Part shown: piece after piece, positions 38,825 through 49,750 of the stretch
How positions within the stretch are numbered: position 1 is the stretch's first letter
Layout: the number at the start of each line of letters is the position of its first letter
Assembly (NCBI RefSeq): GCF_024713945.1
Contig: NC_134680.1
Span: 6,693,501 to 6,757,500, forward strand
Source of the DNA: Dermatophagoides farinae
Taxonomy: Eukaryota > Arthropoda > Arachnida > Sarcoptiformes > Pyroglyphidae
Direction: 5' to 3'
Length of the DNA stretch: 64,000 nucleotides
Position numbers and translations under genes: made by a program
Notes under the pieces: generated by a model
Seen by the model: the letters and a program-made list of their open reading frames with translations, nothing else
What the model was told of the DNA's origin: nothing
Databases searched by the model: none

Positions 38825-41800
38825 AGGGTGGTGCTATTCTGTTCCTGGTTTGCAAACAACAAAATGATGATGATGATGATTCAAGTAGATTTGGAAAGGA
38901 TTTTGTAGCATTTTTTTTTTGGAAAAAGATTTCATTTCATTTCACAACAAAACGGATATGAACTAAGCAAAAAAAATTTTTTGTTTCTGATGGTCTTTTT
39001 TCATTTGTTTGTTTGTTTGTTTGTATCAAACAAACATTTGTTGGTGGATAAACGAGCAAAAAAAAATTTGTAAACTTGAGACAAATGTCAAATGTTTTTT
39101 TTGAATAAACAGAAAACTGACAATTACTGTGTTTGTTTGTTTTTTTTTTTTTTTTTTGGCGCATACACACACACACATACAAGGAAAACAAAAATCTTCA
39201 TGATTCTTAATCAATCGCCATACTACCTGCACATGAATTCTATTTTTTGTGTGTGTGTGCGTGTGTGTGTGTGAGGTTAGTAAACAGAATTTAGAATTTG
39301 TCAAAATAAAAAAAACAAAATGAATCTATATTACCAATAACGGTTGTATGATGATAACGAGCATGGCTTACATCACATTGTCCTTTTTTAATTTTAGAAA
39401 TGTTGCCAGTCAGGATTTTTTTTTTTGTTCGATGATACAATTTCCAATTGCCAATCGAAGGAGAAAAATGTCGATTAATTTCATGATGTATGTATCGATT
39501 ATTGGTGAATTATCGATTTCAAAAAAAAAATAAAGAGAAGAAAAAAAACATATTGGAAAAACAAATTGAAAGAATTGAATAATAAATATGAATAGAAATT
39601 CAATATAAGTGAAATAGAATTGATTGAATCGGAATCGATTATTATTATGATTATTGATTCATCATCATTATTTATCATCATGTGTATGAATGAAAAATGA
39701 TCCATTCGAATTGACGATTGATAATTGATTCGGTTTTTTATTTCTTGATTACAATATCAATATCACTAACAATAACAATATATGATATGGCTCAATTATT
39801 ATTCACACACACACACACAAACAAACAAACAATCAATATCAATTTTATCGGATATTATTTTTCACATTTCCCCCAATACTGAAATCAAAAAAAAAAAAAA
39901 TGAAAAACGAAAATGAAAGCAAATACACCATGATCGATTTTTTTTCGTTTGTTTATCCGTATCAAGAAAAAATAACGTTCAATTTCTAATTGTGGCTAAT
40001 AACAAACAGAGAAAGCTCAAAGCAACCAACAAAAAAAAACTAAACTAAATTATTTATTGATTAATTAAGATGATTTTTCATTTTTATCACGAGATATAAA
40101 AATATTTACTTAGATAAAATGACTAAAATAGCTAAAAAGACTGCTGCTGAGCCAAAAAGAAGCCCTTTTCTTTCTTTTGGTTCAACAGTATTTCGTGGAT
40201 CGATCCAAATTGAGCTTCTTTGTAGAGTGTTTGTGGGAAATTAGATGCCTTTTTTTTCTCTCTCTCTCTCTATCTCTCTGTCTCATAGATCATCATTCAT
40301 CAGACAGCCAACCACCACAACCACACACACAACATAAACTCTCAATATTCTTGGATTCTGGTTCGTTGCACTTGGAACAAACACACACACACACAAAAAC
40401 TGACAAGAGAAAAAAAAGAGAAATAAAACTTGAGGGATTTATATATTGTGCTCACTCAGTGGCACACACACACACACAAACGACTTATCGATGATGATGA
40501 TGATGATGACTTATGACTGAAGACTTTTCATTCGGGGGCCAAGAAAAATATGTCAACTCTAATTAAGAATCGACATAGTAATAATTTTAGAAAAATCATT
40601 CTACTAAGTCAAAAAAGAAAGAATTTTCACTTTATCACATCACACACACACACACAATAATGATTCTTAAGTGAGACATTCAGAAAATGAAACAATAATT
40701 ATTATGACATTATTAAAGCCAAAAAAAAAGGAAAAAAACCACAAATTATGATCCAAAGATGTGATCCATTTCATCACCATGATCATAATAAGCTATTTCT
40801 ACATCAACATGTTTTTTTTTTCGTCTCTCTCTCTCAATAAGCTTATTGATTCTTTTCATTTATTCAATTAAATGAGAACATCGATGTGTGCGTGTGTGTG
40901 TGTGTGGAATTAGTCCGATACCGCAACACACACACACACAGAATGTCACCGTTGAAAGAAAGAATAAAGAAAATTAAGCCCTAATCAACCTACACATCAT
41001 CAAACAATAGACGAAAAATTTTTTTTTTTCGTTCCATTATTCATTATTAGAAACAGAATGACATTGTTTCTCGGTAAACGACGTTGTTGATGATGGAGAA
41101 GAAAAAATTGAAATTGAAAAAAAAATTAATTTCCGTTGACATTTACAGAGAGAAAAAAACAACACAACACACACACACATAAACTCAGGAAAATCAATCA
41201 AAAATAATTTTCTTCTATTTTCAAATGAGAATCAAGAAAGAAATTTTTAATTAAAATCATTCTATTCTGAGGAATGAAAGAATTTAGAATTTTTCATTCA
41301 ATGTTCATTTTACCGTTATGAATTCCGGTTAATATCATCATCATCATCATCATTGAATCCATTGATTCAATGATCAAAATTGGCTCACAAACAAACTTGC
41401 ACATTATATACAAGTATATTATTTTCTGTCTTTCGGGTTATTCTGGGATTTTTTTTTTTTTTTGGTTCATTCCAATAATAATAATAACACACCAGATGAG
41501 AGAAAATGAAAAAAAACCGAACGGAAATTGAAAAATAAATTAACTAGAGCCACCAACAACAAAAGATTTTTTCCATACTGAAATAATGATTGTGTGTGAA
41601 ACAACGAGAAAGACATAAATGATTATATAAAACGAAACACACCACCACACCACAATTATAGTAGAAATGGTGTGTGTTAACGATGGGCTTATTATTATTA
41701 CTTCTATGGCACCGTTTGTTAACCCCCACACGGACGATTGAATGATGTTTTAATCGATAATAAAAAAAAGATGTGTGCGTGTGCCCTAAAGTCTTCGTCA

Positions 41801-42316
41801 TGTCAAACAACAGAATTTAAACAAAAAAAATTTTTCCAATATTTTTTCCCATCAATTTTTAGCCCGTCATCATCATCATCATCATCATCATAAGCGGTGA
41901 TGAGGTAGTATTTTTGGAACTAAAAAGATTTATCGAAACCAGAGACACTGACACAAACACACCTGCCTTTGACACAATAGCTATTAATGTAGTGTTTTAC
42001 CTTTATTATACAAAATATGGTAATAATTATGTGGACATTTTATCATTCAAATCAAATATAATTTTGTCCGTATAATAATTTCCTTTCATATATGATGACA
42101 TAAGGTTTTTTCTTTTTCTGTTTTTTTTTTCATTTGTTCAAAAAACACCAAAGTCAATCAAAAAAAAAAAAAAAAAAAATGAAAAAAAAACAGCAAGAAA
42201 AACAGGGAAAAGAAGAAGTAGGGGTTTGAAACAAACACAGACACACGAACAAGAGAATAGAACGAAATGGATGTATGGAACATCATCATGATAATCAACG
42301 GGAAAAAAGAATATGA

Positions 42317-42347
<31 letters not shown>

Positions 42348-44871
42348 GGCGTATACCTAAATTTTCCATTTTTTTTCACCCACTATATTCTTGGGTCCCG
42401 TGTGAATTCCCGTGATGTTCCAAATGTTTTGGAAAAATGAAAGAAAAAAAATGGAAAAACATCACCATCATCATCATCAACGACATACCTTTACAATAGT
42501 TGGCATTATATCCGGGTGGCTGTAATATCCAATTGTTCCATCCTACAAAAACGATGATGACGAGAGAAAAAAAGTGTCAATTTAAATGTGCACGGTATTT
42601 ATATACATGTGTGTGTGTGTGTATGTGACGGTTATCGTATATCATTCACATGGGATGAGAATCGATGATGATGATGATGATGATTTCCAGAGAATATACA
42701 CACACACACAAGCACAGAGAGAGAAATTTCCAAGTTTTTTGACATTGTAAAATTATTTCATGATGTGAAAAAAATAGACAAAGTTTCAAAAAAAAACGTG
42801 GAAAATGAATGAATGAACGATGAAGATGCAAATTTATAGTGAGAGAAAGAATAAAGTCAAATGAGAAGATGACAGTTGACATTGACAGAAATATTGTAGA
42901 AACATCAAAGATCGGAATTGAGGCAAAGTTTTTTTTCCGTGTCGTTTTGTTTTATTTTTGTTCCAATTGAAACGAGGTGTTGTTTTTGTTGTTGTTGACG
43001 TAGATGATGATGAAAAAAATTCATTTAAAATTCATAAGATTTGGCGATAATGGTGACAATGATGACATCCATGGAATTAAAAAAAAAAGAAAAAATGTTA
43101 GATATCAAATCATCATCGATATAAATGAAAAACTTTCTGAGCAAAAAAAATTTTCAGGAAATTAACACAAAACAACATACCGATTGTAGTAAAATTCACA
43201 TAGAAGGGTTGACGACAACAGAATGATACTTTATCTGTACAATCTACGCTACGTTTCGCACGTAATAACTATATATATTCCATTGCCAAATAAATGTGTC
43301 AAAATCAATCATCATTTCCAAAAGATTCATCGTCGTAAGAATCGTGTTGTTGTTGTTGTAAAGATTTTCAGAGGCCAAGAAAAAACGATAATGATAAATG
43401 ATGACATACAAGAAAACAGAAAAAAATGTGTCAAACAAACAAAAAAGCAAAAATTAACACAATACCTTATTATTGTTAACATTGGTCATTGCAATCTTGA
43501 TAAATGAGCTTTGTATTTCGAAATTTTCATTATAAATTCGTATCATGTCTAATGGCGACGAAGATGATGATGACAATCGACCATTACTAACATTTTGGCC
43601 ACCATCAAGACGACGATTATCACCATTATCATTCTCATCATTTTGGCTATTATTTAACAATAATAAATTGGTCACATCATATTCGTATGTCATTGTCGAT
43701 GATTGTTCTTCATTTTGTTGTTCAGTTGTTGTTTCAGCCATTAATCGTGATGTTGGCGATGCAATAGTAATCAAATCAAAATTATCATCAACATTTTTAT
43801 TGGCAGAAGAATGTAAAACAGCATTTCGTTTCAATTCGATTAAGCCGGATACAGATGATATTGATAAATCTAACAACGGTGATGACAATGATTGATCAGA
43901 AATTTTATATTTAACTAGAATAATGATTGATTTTATCATTAAATTATCATTCGATGATTGTTGAATTATCGATTGTAAATCAAATATTGGTGATTTTAAT
44001 TGATAATAATGATAATGTTTAGGCAATATGTAAACAATCTGTAAATCTTGATCATCCAAATCTTTTGAATTTGCTTGATTTTTTTTCATTTCTTCATCGT
44101 GTTCAGTATAGTCAGCATTTCGTTTTGCCGATGTTGATAATTGGCCAACGATTCGCGCATCTTTTTGATTTGATTTCCAAGTGCAAAAAACATCAAAGAG
44201 AGAAAAATGAAGAAAATTAATTTTTGGTTCATAGAATGAAAATGATACATACACATATTAATCAGATCAATATCTGGTTGATTTGGTAATTTTGGCGGCT
44301 CTTTCAAACCGAGTTTATTCAGAATTTGTTCTTTAATGAATTCGATACGTTGCCGATATTCTTCATTCGAATCTTGATACATATAATCACCATTGTTTTG
44401 ACAGCTAAAACATTGACGATTTCGATTCAAATCGGGCAGAATTGTCGTTGTAGATGGATACGTATTGATCATCATCATACTTTGATTGTTGTAAGGGGAT
44501 AATGAATCATCTATTAAGGCAGCACTTGTGATAACAGGTGAATGGGGAATTTCCCTGGTAATAATTGGTGTTGGATTGACAGATTTCTGCGATATATTTG
44601 CTGATGAATCTGATTGTCGCCAAAATAATAATGATTTTGTAAATGATGGAAGAAAATTTGCAATTGAATATTCACCATCATTATTATATTGACTATTATT
44701 ATTATTATGATTCCATTGATTACAATCGATAATTATTGGACCAGATGTCAATAAAAATAATATGGATAATAATGAAAATTGTTGAAATAAATTCTTTGTT
44801 CCATTACGATGGCGATGACGATGATGATTGATATGGCCACTATGAATGGCCCAATAAATAGTAATAAGCAT
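37571..44871 (-). CDS. Activin/inhibin-beta-like TGF-beta precursor (7 exons, 546 aa)
   Basis: Minus-strand exons 44871-44253, 44160-43466, 43268-43181, 42542-42489, 39382-39335, 37832-37783 and 37657-37571 join in frame. The precursor has a hydrophobic signal (LLSILFLL), a prodomain with CFSC (154-157) and RIEFIKEQILNKLGL, typical of the activin/myostatin branch, then RAKR (441-444). The mature 102 residues start SVDC and carry nine cysteines in activin order: VDC, FCC, NYC, GQC, LCC, SC, DC. WNNWILQPPGYNANYC matches the family core and VVKSCDCA the end. It is a secreted dimeric ligand for activin-type receptors feeding Smad2/3 signalling (family knowledge). Which arthropod ligand it matches (activin-beta, dawdle or myoglianin) is not settled; the CxxC prodomain and N-terminal extra Cys favour activin. 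The start is uncertain: the frame is open to 44997 through a CA repeat. Confidence 0.88.
37833..39334 (-). other. Intron 5 of the activin-like gene (1.5 kb)
   Basis: Donor GTAATA and acceptor AACAG in minus-strand sense, phase 1. Content: CA/GT microsatellites facing each other (38453-38467 and 38548-38566), a long CT tract (38785-38825) and A/T runs. No other gene seen. Confidence 0.6.
38785..38825. repeat. CT/AG microsatellite
   Basis: A dinucleotide CT tract with one short interruption. On the minus strand it reads AG, and in-frame translation gives only Arg-Glu repeats, so the open frame over it is not a gene. Confidence 0.9.
39383..42488 (-). other. Intron 4 of the activin-like gene (3.1 kb)
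   Basis: Strong GTATGT donor after the NYCK exon; the acceptor AAAAAAG precedes the 48-nt exon beginning with Gly-Gln-Cys. Filled with microsatellites (including CA at 42321-42347) and A/T runs. I scanned it on the minus strand for other pieces of the mature domain and kept only the 39335-39382 exon. Confidence 0.6.
42321..42347. repeat. CA microsatellite
   Basis: An uninterrupted CA tract of 27 nt, one of the longest of several dozen in the window. It lies in intron 4 of the activin-like gene. Minus-strand frames over it give only Cys-Val repeats. Confidence 0.9.
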
Positions 44872-45367
44872 AATAATGAAAAAAAAAATCAAAAATGTTG
44901 ATAGCAACAGGTATGGTAACAGCAATTGGTACACCCACACACACACACAGACGAAAAATAAGCAAATAATAAAACCACAGAAAAAGCTTTTGAGCAACTG
45001 TTTTCAATTATTCACATTCTTCAAAGAGGACGGCGACGACAAATTCATTCAAATCAATTTTGATGATGATGATGATGATAAATGTGGACTAAATTTCTAT
45101 TTTTTCTTTTCTCTTTTTTTTCAAACACACAGGATGCTATCCATTTTTTTTGTTGGCTGTTTCGCTGAATATTTCAATGTCAAGATGTTTTATTTATTTT
45201 TTTGATGATGTTTTCTATTTCTACACGCATTCACACACACACACACACAATCGAATTGGGTTTTTTTTTATTGCTTTCGATCAATCGCTTGGTTGGTTAA
45301 AATGATGAAAACACCACTTTTGGTTTTGAAATCTGGACAATAAATTGGTGACAAATTCAAATTCAGC

Positions 45368-45398
<31 letters not shown>

Positions 45399-48311
45399 AG
45401 CAAATCAATGTTTATAAACTTTGGTGCTTTTTTTCATTTCAAATCATCATCATCAACAATTTATCTTACCATGATCATCAAATGCACGAAAAAAAAATCC
45501 ATGGACCATTCCTCTTTGGGGCATCTTTTTTTTCTCTATAATTGCTTGGCTAAGCAGAAAAAAAAACACTAGAAGCGAATGAAAAAGAGAGAGAAAAAAA
45601 ACCTTATTGAAATGTGTCAGAAAAATCAAACTTAAAGATTAATATATTGAATCAGAACAACACAGTGTTAAGATTGTTGTTTTTGTTGGCGATGATCATG
45701 AAAAAAAAATTATCTCATTTTTTTCATACGAATCAAGTAGAACAAAAGTTACAATGTAATACATTAAAGATTGTAACAGATTTTTTTTCATTTTTTTTAA
45801 AAAAAAAGATTCAAAATGAATTTTTTTCAATGTCAAACGATAAAAATTTTTCCGGTGAAAAAAAATGATGAAAACCTACCACATCATTCCATTCTATTCA
45901 TTTGGTCGGTAAATCATTTACGATTATCGATTGGAGCCATAATACCGAAATTGGATCCAAGTACGTTGGATGGCAAGCTTCAAATTTCACTTTCACTAAT
46001 TTTTTTTTCTCATACTTGTGGTGCTATCGATAATGATAATAATTATGAATATATATGAATGATAATTATATCGGTTGATAATCGATTTTTTTCCCATATT
46101 AATCAATCAATCGAATCATTAAAAATAGAAATCAATATGATTATGATAATGATGAATGAATGAATGAATGAAAACACCTACCGCCATTTATAAAAAAAAA
46201 AATTTGAAAAAAATTATCGTTCAAAAGGAAAAAAAATGATGGCGATTCGATGATACGTACCAAATCGAAATGTTAATTAAATTTTTTTTCCAAATCGGAT
46301 ACATTGTAATAAATCAGAAAATGTACAGAAATAAGAAAATCGAGAATTTTTTTTTTTGTTTTTTTTTTGAAAATAAACTGAAACTTCCGGAAAATTTTTC
46401 TACTTTCCGGATAAATCATTGAATGATCATTTATTGTGATGATGGATGGTGTTGTCATCATCATCATCATCATCACAATCATTGTTCGAATTGAATTTCA
46501 AAGAAAAACGGAAAAATTTTCAAGAGAACAAAAAAATCCTGATTGTGATGATGATGATATAAAAATCTGTATGTGCTCGGAATTTGAAGTTTGAATTTTT
46601 CAAAAAAAAAATTCACTTTTTTTCGCTTGACAATCTCTCGAATTAAGAATTAGGTTGAGAAAGACAAAAAAAAAAATTTTTTTTTTTTGTTAGTTGAGAA
46701 AGTTGCTGGAAGGAGGACATGTCTGCCTATCTGGATCTGGTCTGGCCCTACATTAACTTACGGAAAATATTTTTTGACAAAAAGAACAGAGGAATGTAGA
46801 ATTTTTTTTTTCACTGAAAACAACAAATTGAATTAAACAATCATCATGGAGAGAGACAAAAACTTAGAAGAAAAATTCATGGTGCATGTGTTACACAAAA
46901 TATTGACAAATCAATTGTCAATGAATTGTAAATCAAAATCGATAAATAAGGAAAAAAAAATTCTTGTGAAAAATGTCGTGTTTTAAATCGAATCGAACCA
47001 AGTGAAAGAGGATCATCATCATCATCATCATAATTTTTCTTGCATGATTATCATCAAATTTCGTTTTTTTTTGTCATTTTTTTCTTTGTAAAGGACAAAA
47101 ATCGTCGCCAGCAAAAAAAAAATCAATGATGACAAACAAAACAAAAATAAAAAAGAAAAATTATTGATCGATCGATCAATCAAAAAAAAAAAACAAAAAC
47201 TCACGTACGTTTGTTTCGTTGTCGCTGTCGTCGTCGACTGATAATAGACTGGTAATCGAATTCGTTTTTTTTTCTCCTTCATTTTCAAATTTCCATGCAT
47301 TAATCTCTTTGATTAATTACAAAATCATCATCAGGAAGACAGAAAATTCAAACGAAGAAAAAAAATCCAGATTCATACAATCGGAACTTGCAAAAACAAA
47401 CGAAACATCTTTTTTTTTCTTTCACACCAATTGTGTTGATGATGAAAAATTTTTTTTTTCGGTTCGATTTTGATCGATCGAGTGCAACACACACACACAC
47501 ACGGAAAGAAACGGTATTACTGGAATGATGAATCGATGATTGTCAATTCATGTTGTTGTTGTTGAACAACAACAAAAAATGTTTCGATGGTCGATGTATT
47601 GGGACTAGGAAGAGAAAAAGAAAGAAAGACTTTCTTTTGACATTTGAACAATTTTACTTACTTTTAATTCGATAATCAACTGTGTGTGTGTCTTTTCGAT
47701 CTTTGTCCATTGATAAGTGGACAAAATGAAAACGAAAACTTTTCATTTTCCAATTAAAAAAAAAAATTGTCCCTAATCCACAAATGGATTCGATTCGAAG
47801 ATGATGTGATGGTTATAATTCAAAATCTTATCAGTTTGTTCATCTGATTGTGTATGTCAAAACACAAACGAATCAACAAATTTGACAATCGCGATTGTGC
47901 GTGTAAGAATATAATCGATTGTTTTTGAATTTGAATGATTAATATTTCGTTGGATCGATTCTCTCATTAACACAACAAGATGTTTCTTTTTGTATTTTCT
48001 TTTTTTTCTGGATCAAAAAAAAAAATGGAATGAATGGCCATACGGAAATGTAATTTCCAGGTTGTCACAACTTTTTTTCCGTCAACTTTCTTTTGTTGTT
48101 GTTCATACATCGCCAACAATAACATCATATTGAGAAAATCGAATCATTCAACTGTGAAAAAAATAGAACATATTCTTAAAATCATTTCATTTCAATTTCT
48201 TTTATTGATCACTTTTGTAAATTCTTTTCTTTTTCTTTGTTACAAATGAAAATAATCACACAATACAACAACAACAAAAGGTGAGAATCAAATGAAAAAA
48301 AAAATGATTCT
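44872..48311. other. Upstream region of the activin-like gene
   Basis: No coding gene supported. It probably holds the promoter and possible 5' UTR exons of the activin-like gene. On the minus strand three donor-like sites (GGTAGGT at 45880 and 46182, GGTACGT at 46261) follow locally non-repetitive sequence. A 26-nt poly-A run is at 45368-45393. A GC-richer island lies at about 46695-46765. The rest is microsatellite and A/T filler. Confidence 0.45.
45368..45393. repeat. 26-nt poly-A tract
   Basis: The longest homopolymer in the window. No retroposed sequence is recognisable on its 5' side, so it is more likely a simple repeat than a retrocopy tail. Confidence 0.9.
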
Positions 48312-49069
48312 ATGAATGGCCACCAAAAGTTCCACCATTATTATCATTATTTCTTTGTCGATGAATCCGTCGAATTGATCGAGGAATTTTTACGGATAGT
48401 GGTCGATGTAGATCTTTGTTGTGGTTGCTGCTGTTGTTGCGATGTTATCTGCATTAATGAAACTGGATTTGAATTGAGCCTTGATATTGATGATGATGAA
48501 AATGGTGATAAATCTACTGTACGATTATCGTCAATATTTACGGAAGATGTTGCCACCGTAGGTACAAAACGATCATCATTCACAATTCTTAAATATTTTC
48601 TTGTTTCAACAGAACAATTATCAGGTACAATTTGATCATTATTATAGGTAGAATTTCGATTAGTATTAATATTAAGCATTTCAATTCTAGATGATGATGA
48701 TAAAAGTTGTTGTAGTGGAGACAAAAATAGATCTAATAAATTATTATTTACTCTTGATGAACTTAATCATAATGGGATTGTAACTACGAATCCTACCCGA
48801 GTTGAATTAAATGGTAATGATGAATTGGATGATAATTCAAATAAAGTCGTGAGAGATAATGAAAAAAAAAAAAAAAAGAAAAAAATGAGAGTGTCGCTAT
48901 GACGACAGTTTGAGATATCGAATTTATCGAGTAAATGGATTTTATTGTAAACTCTGAAATCACGATGTATGTTCGTGTCGAGTGCGTGTTCAATTGTGTT
49001 GCTCGGACTCGGAATTTGCAGTTGGAAACATGCTATTTCTCTCACCACCATTCTCGGTCGAAATAGGAA
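48312..49069. pseudogene. Unresolved coding-like island, open on both strands
   Basis: On the minus strand one frame runs from an ATG at 49051 to a stop at 48347, broken by a single TGA at 48767-48769. Beyond that stop it is Ser/Asn/Gln-rich like real proteins of this genome. On the plus strand two frames (48312-48624 and from 48691) join through a 66-nt GT-AG intron, phase 1, giving a run containing KSCCSGDKN and LLFTLDELNHNG. Both readings look coding and I cannot choose. A poly-A/T run near 48862-48887 and the nested LINE next door make a decayed gene or an old mobile element plausible. No family is recognised. Confidence 0.25.
49055..49069. repeat. Target-site duplication, left copy
   Basis: CGGTCGAAATAGGAA, identical to 49642-49656. 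The two copies exactly bracket the LINE fragment, as expected for target-primed insertion. This copy touches the AAT-repeat tail of the element. Confidence 0.8.
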
Positions 49070-49641
49070 TAATAATAATAATAATAATTTTATTTTATTA
49101 CGGGCGCTATTCCAATCGGAATAATTCGCAAAAATATTAAAATTAAAAATCAAAATTATAATTAAAGATAGCATAAAAATTGCCTAAAATAAAATAAAAG
49201 AAAAAAGGGGAGGAATTATGTGTGTTGTTGTTTGAGTGAATTGTATATGTAAAAGTATAATTTTGTGAAGTTTTTGTATGTTTCTTTGTTTTGAGTAAAG
49301 TCATGTAATGTGTGAATGTTCTCTAGGTTTAATTCCATTTTTTTAATGGTGTAGTGTGGACAGTGAATGAGTAGATGAATTGTGTCCTGTGTTGTGTTTG
49401 AACAAGTACAAGTGTTTGTGTTGGAGCGTTGTATTCTGTGTAGGTAATGTTGAAAGTGTCCATGACCTGTGAAAAATTGTTTAGTGTAGAAATTAGGTTT
49501 TATAAATTTTGGAATTTTTGGGTTTGTAAAGAATTTTTGAAAGGTGTCGTTGGTTTTTGTGTATGTGTGTGTGATTGCGTCTTTTTTTATGTTCGATATG
49601 TATTGTATTGGTCTAATGTTGTGTTGTGTAAGAATTCTAGC
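49070..49641 (-). mobile_element. 5'-truncated non-LTR retrotransposon (LINE), 3' end only
   Basis: The minus strand encodes the C-terminal tail of a LINE reverse-transcriptase polyprotein, stop at 49216-49218. The segment TGHGHFQHYLHRI, then C-x-C, then T-x-x-H-x-x-x-x-CPHY, is the conserved end of R1/Jockey/I-type elements (TGHG then a CCHC-like cluster). The reverse-transcriptase domain itself is absent, so the copy is dead on arrival. A 3' UTR of about 146 nt ends in an (ATT)n tail next to the left target-site duplication. The 15-bp direct repeats have no mismatch, which suggests a fairly recent insertion. Clade assignment is from the motif pattern only. Confidence 0.82.
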
Positions 49642-49656
49642 CGGTCGAAATAGGAA
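49642..49656. repeat. Target-site duplication, right copy
   Basis: Identical to 49055-49069; marks the truncated 5' end of the LINE. The first element base after it (minus strand) begins GCTAGAATTC. Confidence 0.8.
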
Positions 49657-49750
49657 AAGGTGGCAATAGGCAGGATCATGCGCAGCCAGTTGACTGCTAC
49701 AAGAGATTGAATAAAATTTTTGAATCAAAATTTCAAAAATTTTTCGCCAC

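Noticed and set aside
38470-38862. Arg-Glu repeat protein on the minus strand
   Set aside because: It is the translation of the CT/AG microsatellite inside an activin-gene intron.
41325-41450. Possible extra activin exon with two close cysteines and a Met run on the minus strand
   Set aside because: The acceptor phase does not fit the preceding exon, the donor is weak, and the Met run is just an ATG repeat. The exon at 39335-39382 fits all phases.
41945-41990. Minus-strand Gly-Arg-Cys piece in the right phase for the activin ligand
   Set aside because: It runs into a stop after about 15 codons and has no donor giving the right phase.
41997-42110. Minus-strand segment ending HNYYHILYNK, which looked like a TGF-beta loop
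   Set aside because: A stop codon lies directly upstream in frame with no acceptor AG between, so it cannot join the NYCK exon.
44872-44997. Longer N-terminus of the activin-like precursor
   Set aside because: The extra codons read through a CA microsatellite (Val-Cys repeats). The ATG at 44871 leaves a normal basic plus hydrophobic signal.
45816-46058. Plus-strand frame containing GAIIPKLDPSTLDGKL
   Set aside because: It looks protein-like but the minus strand is equally open and no start, splice partner or family is recognised.
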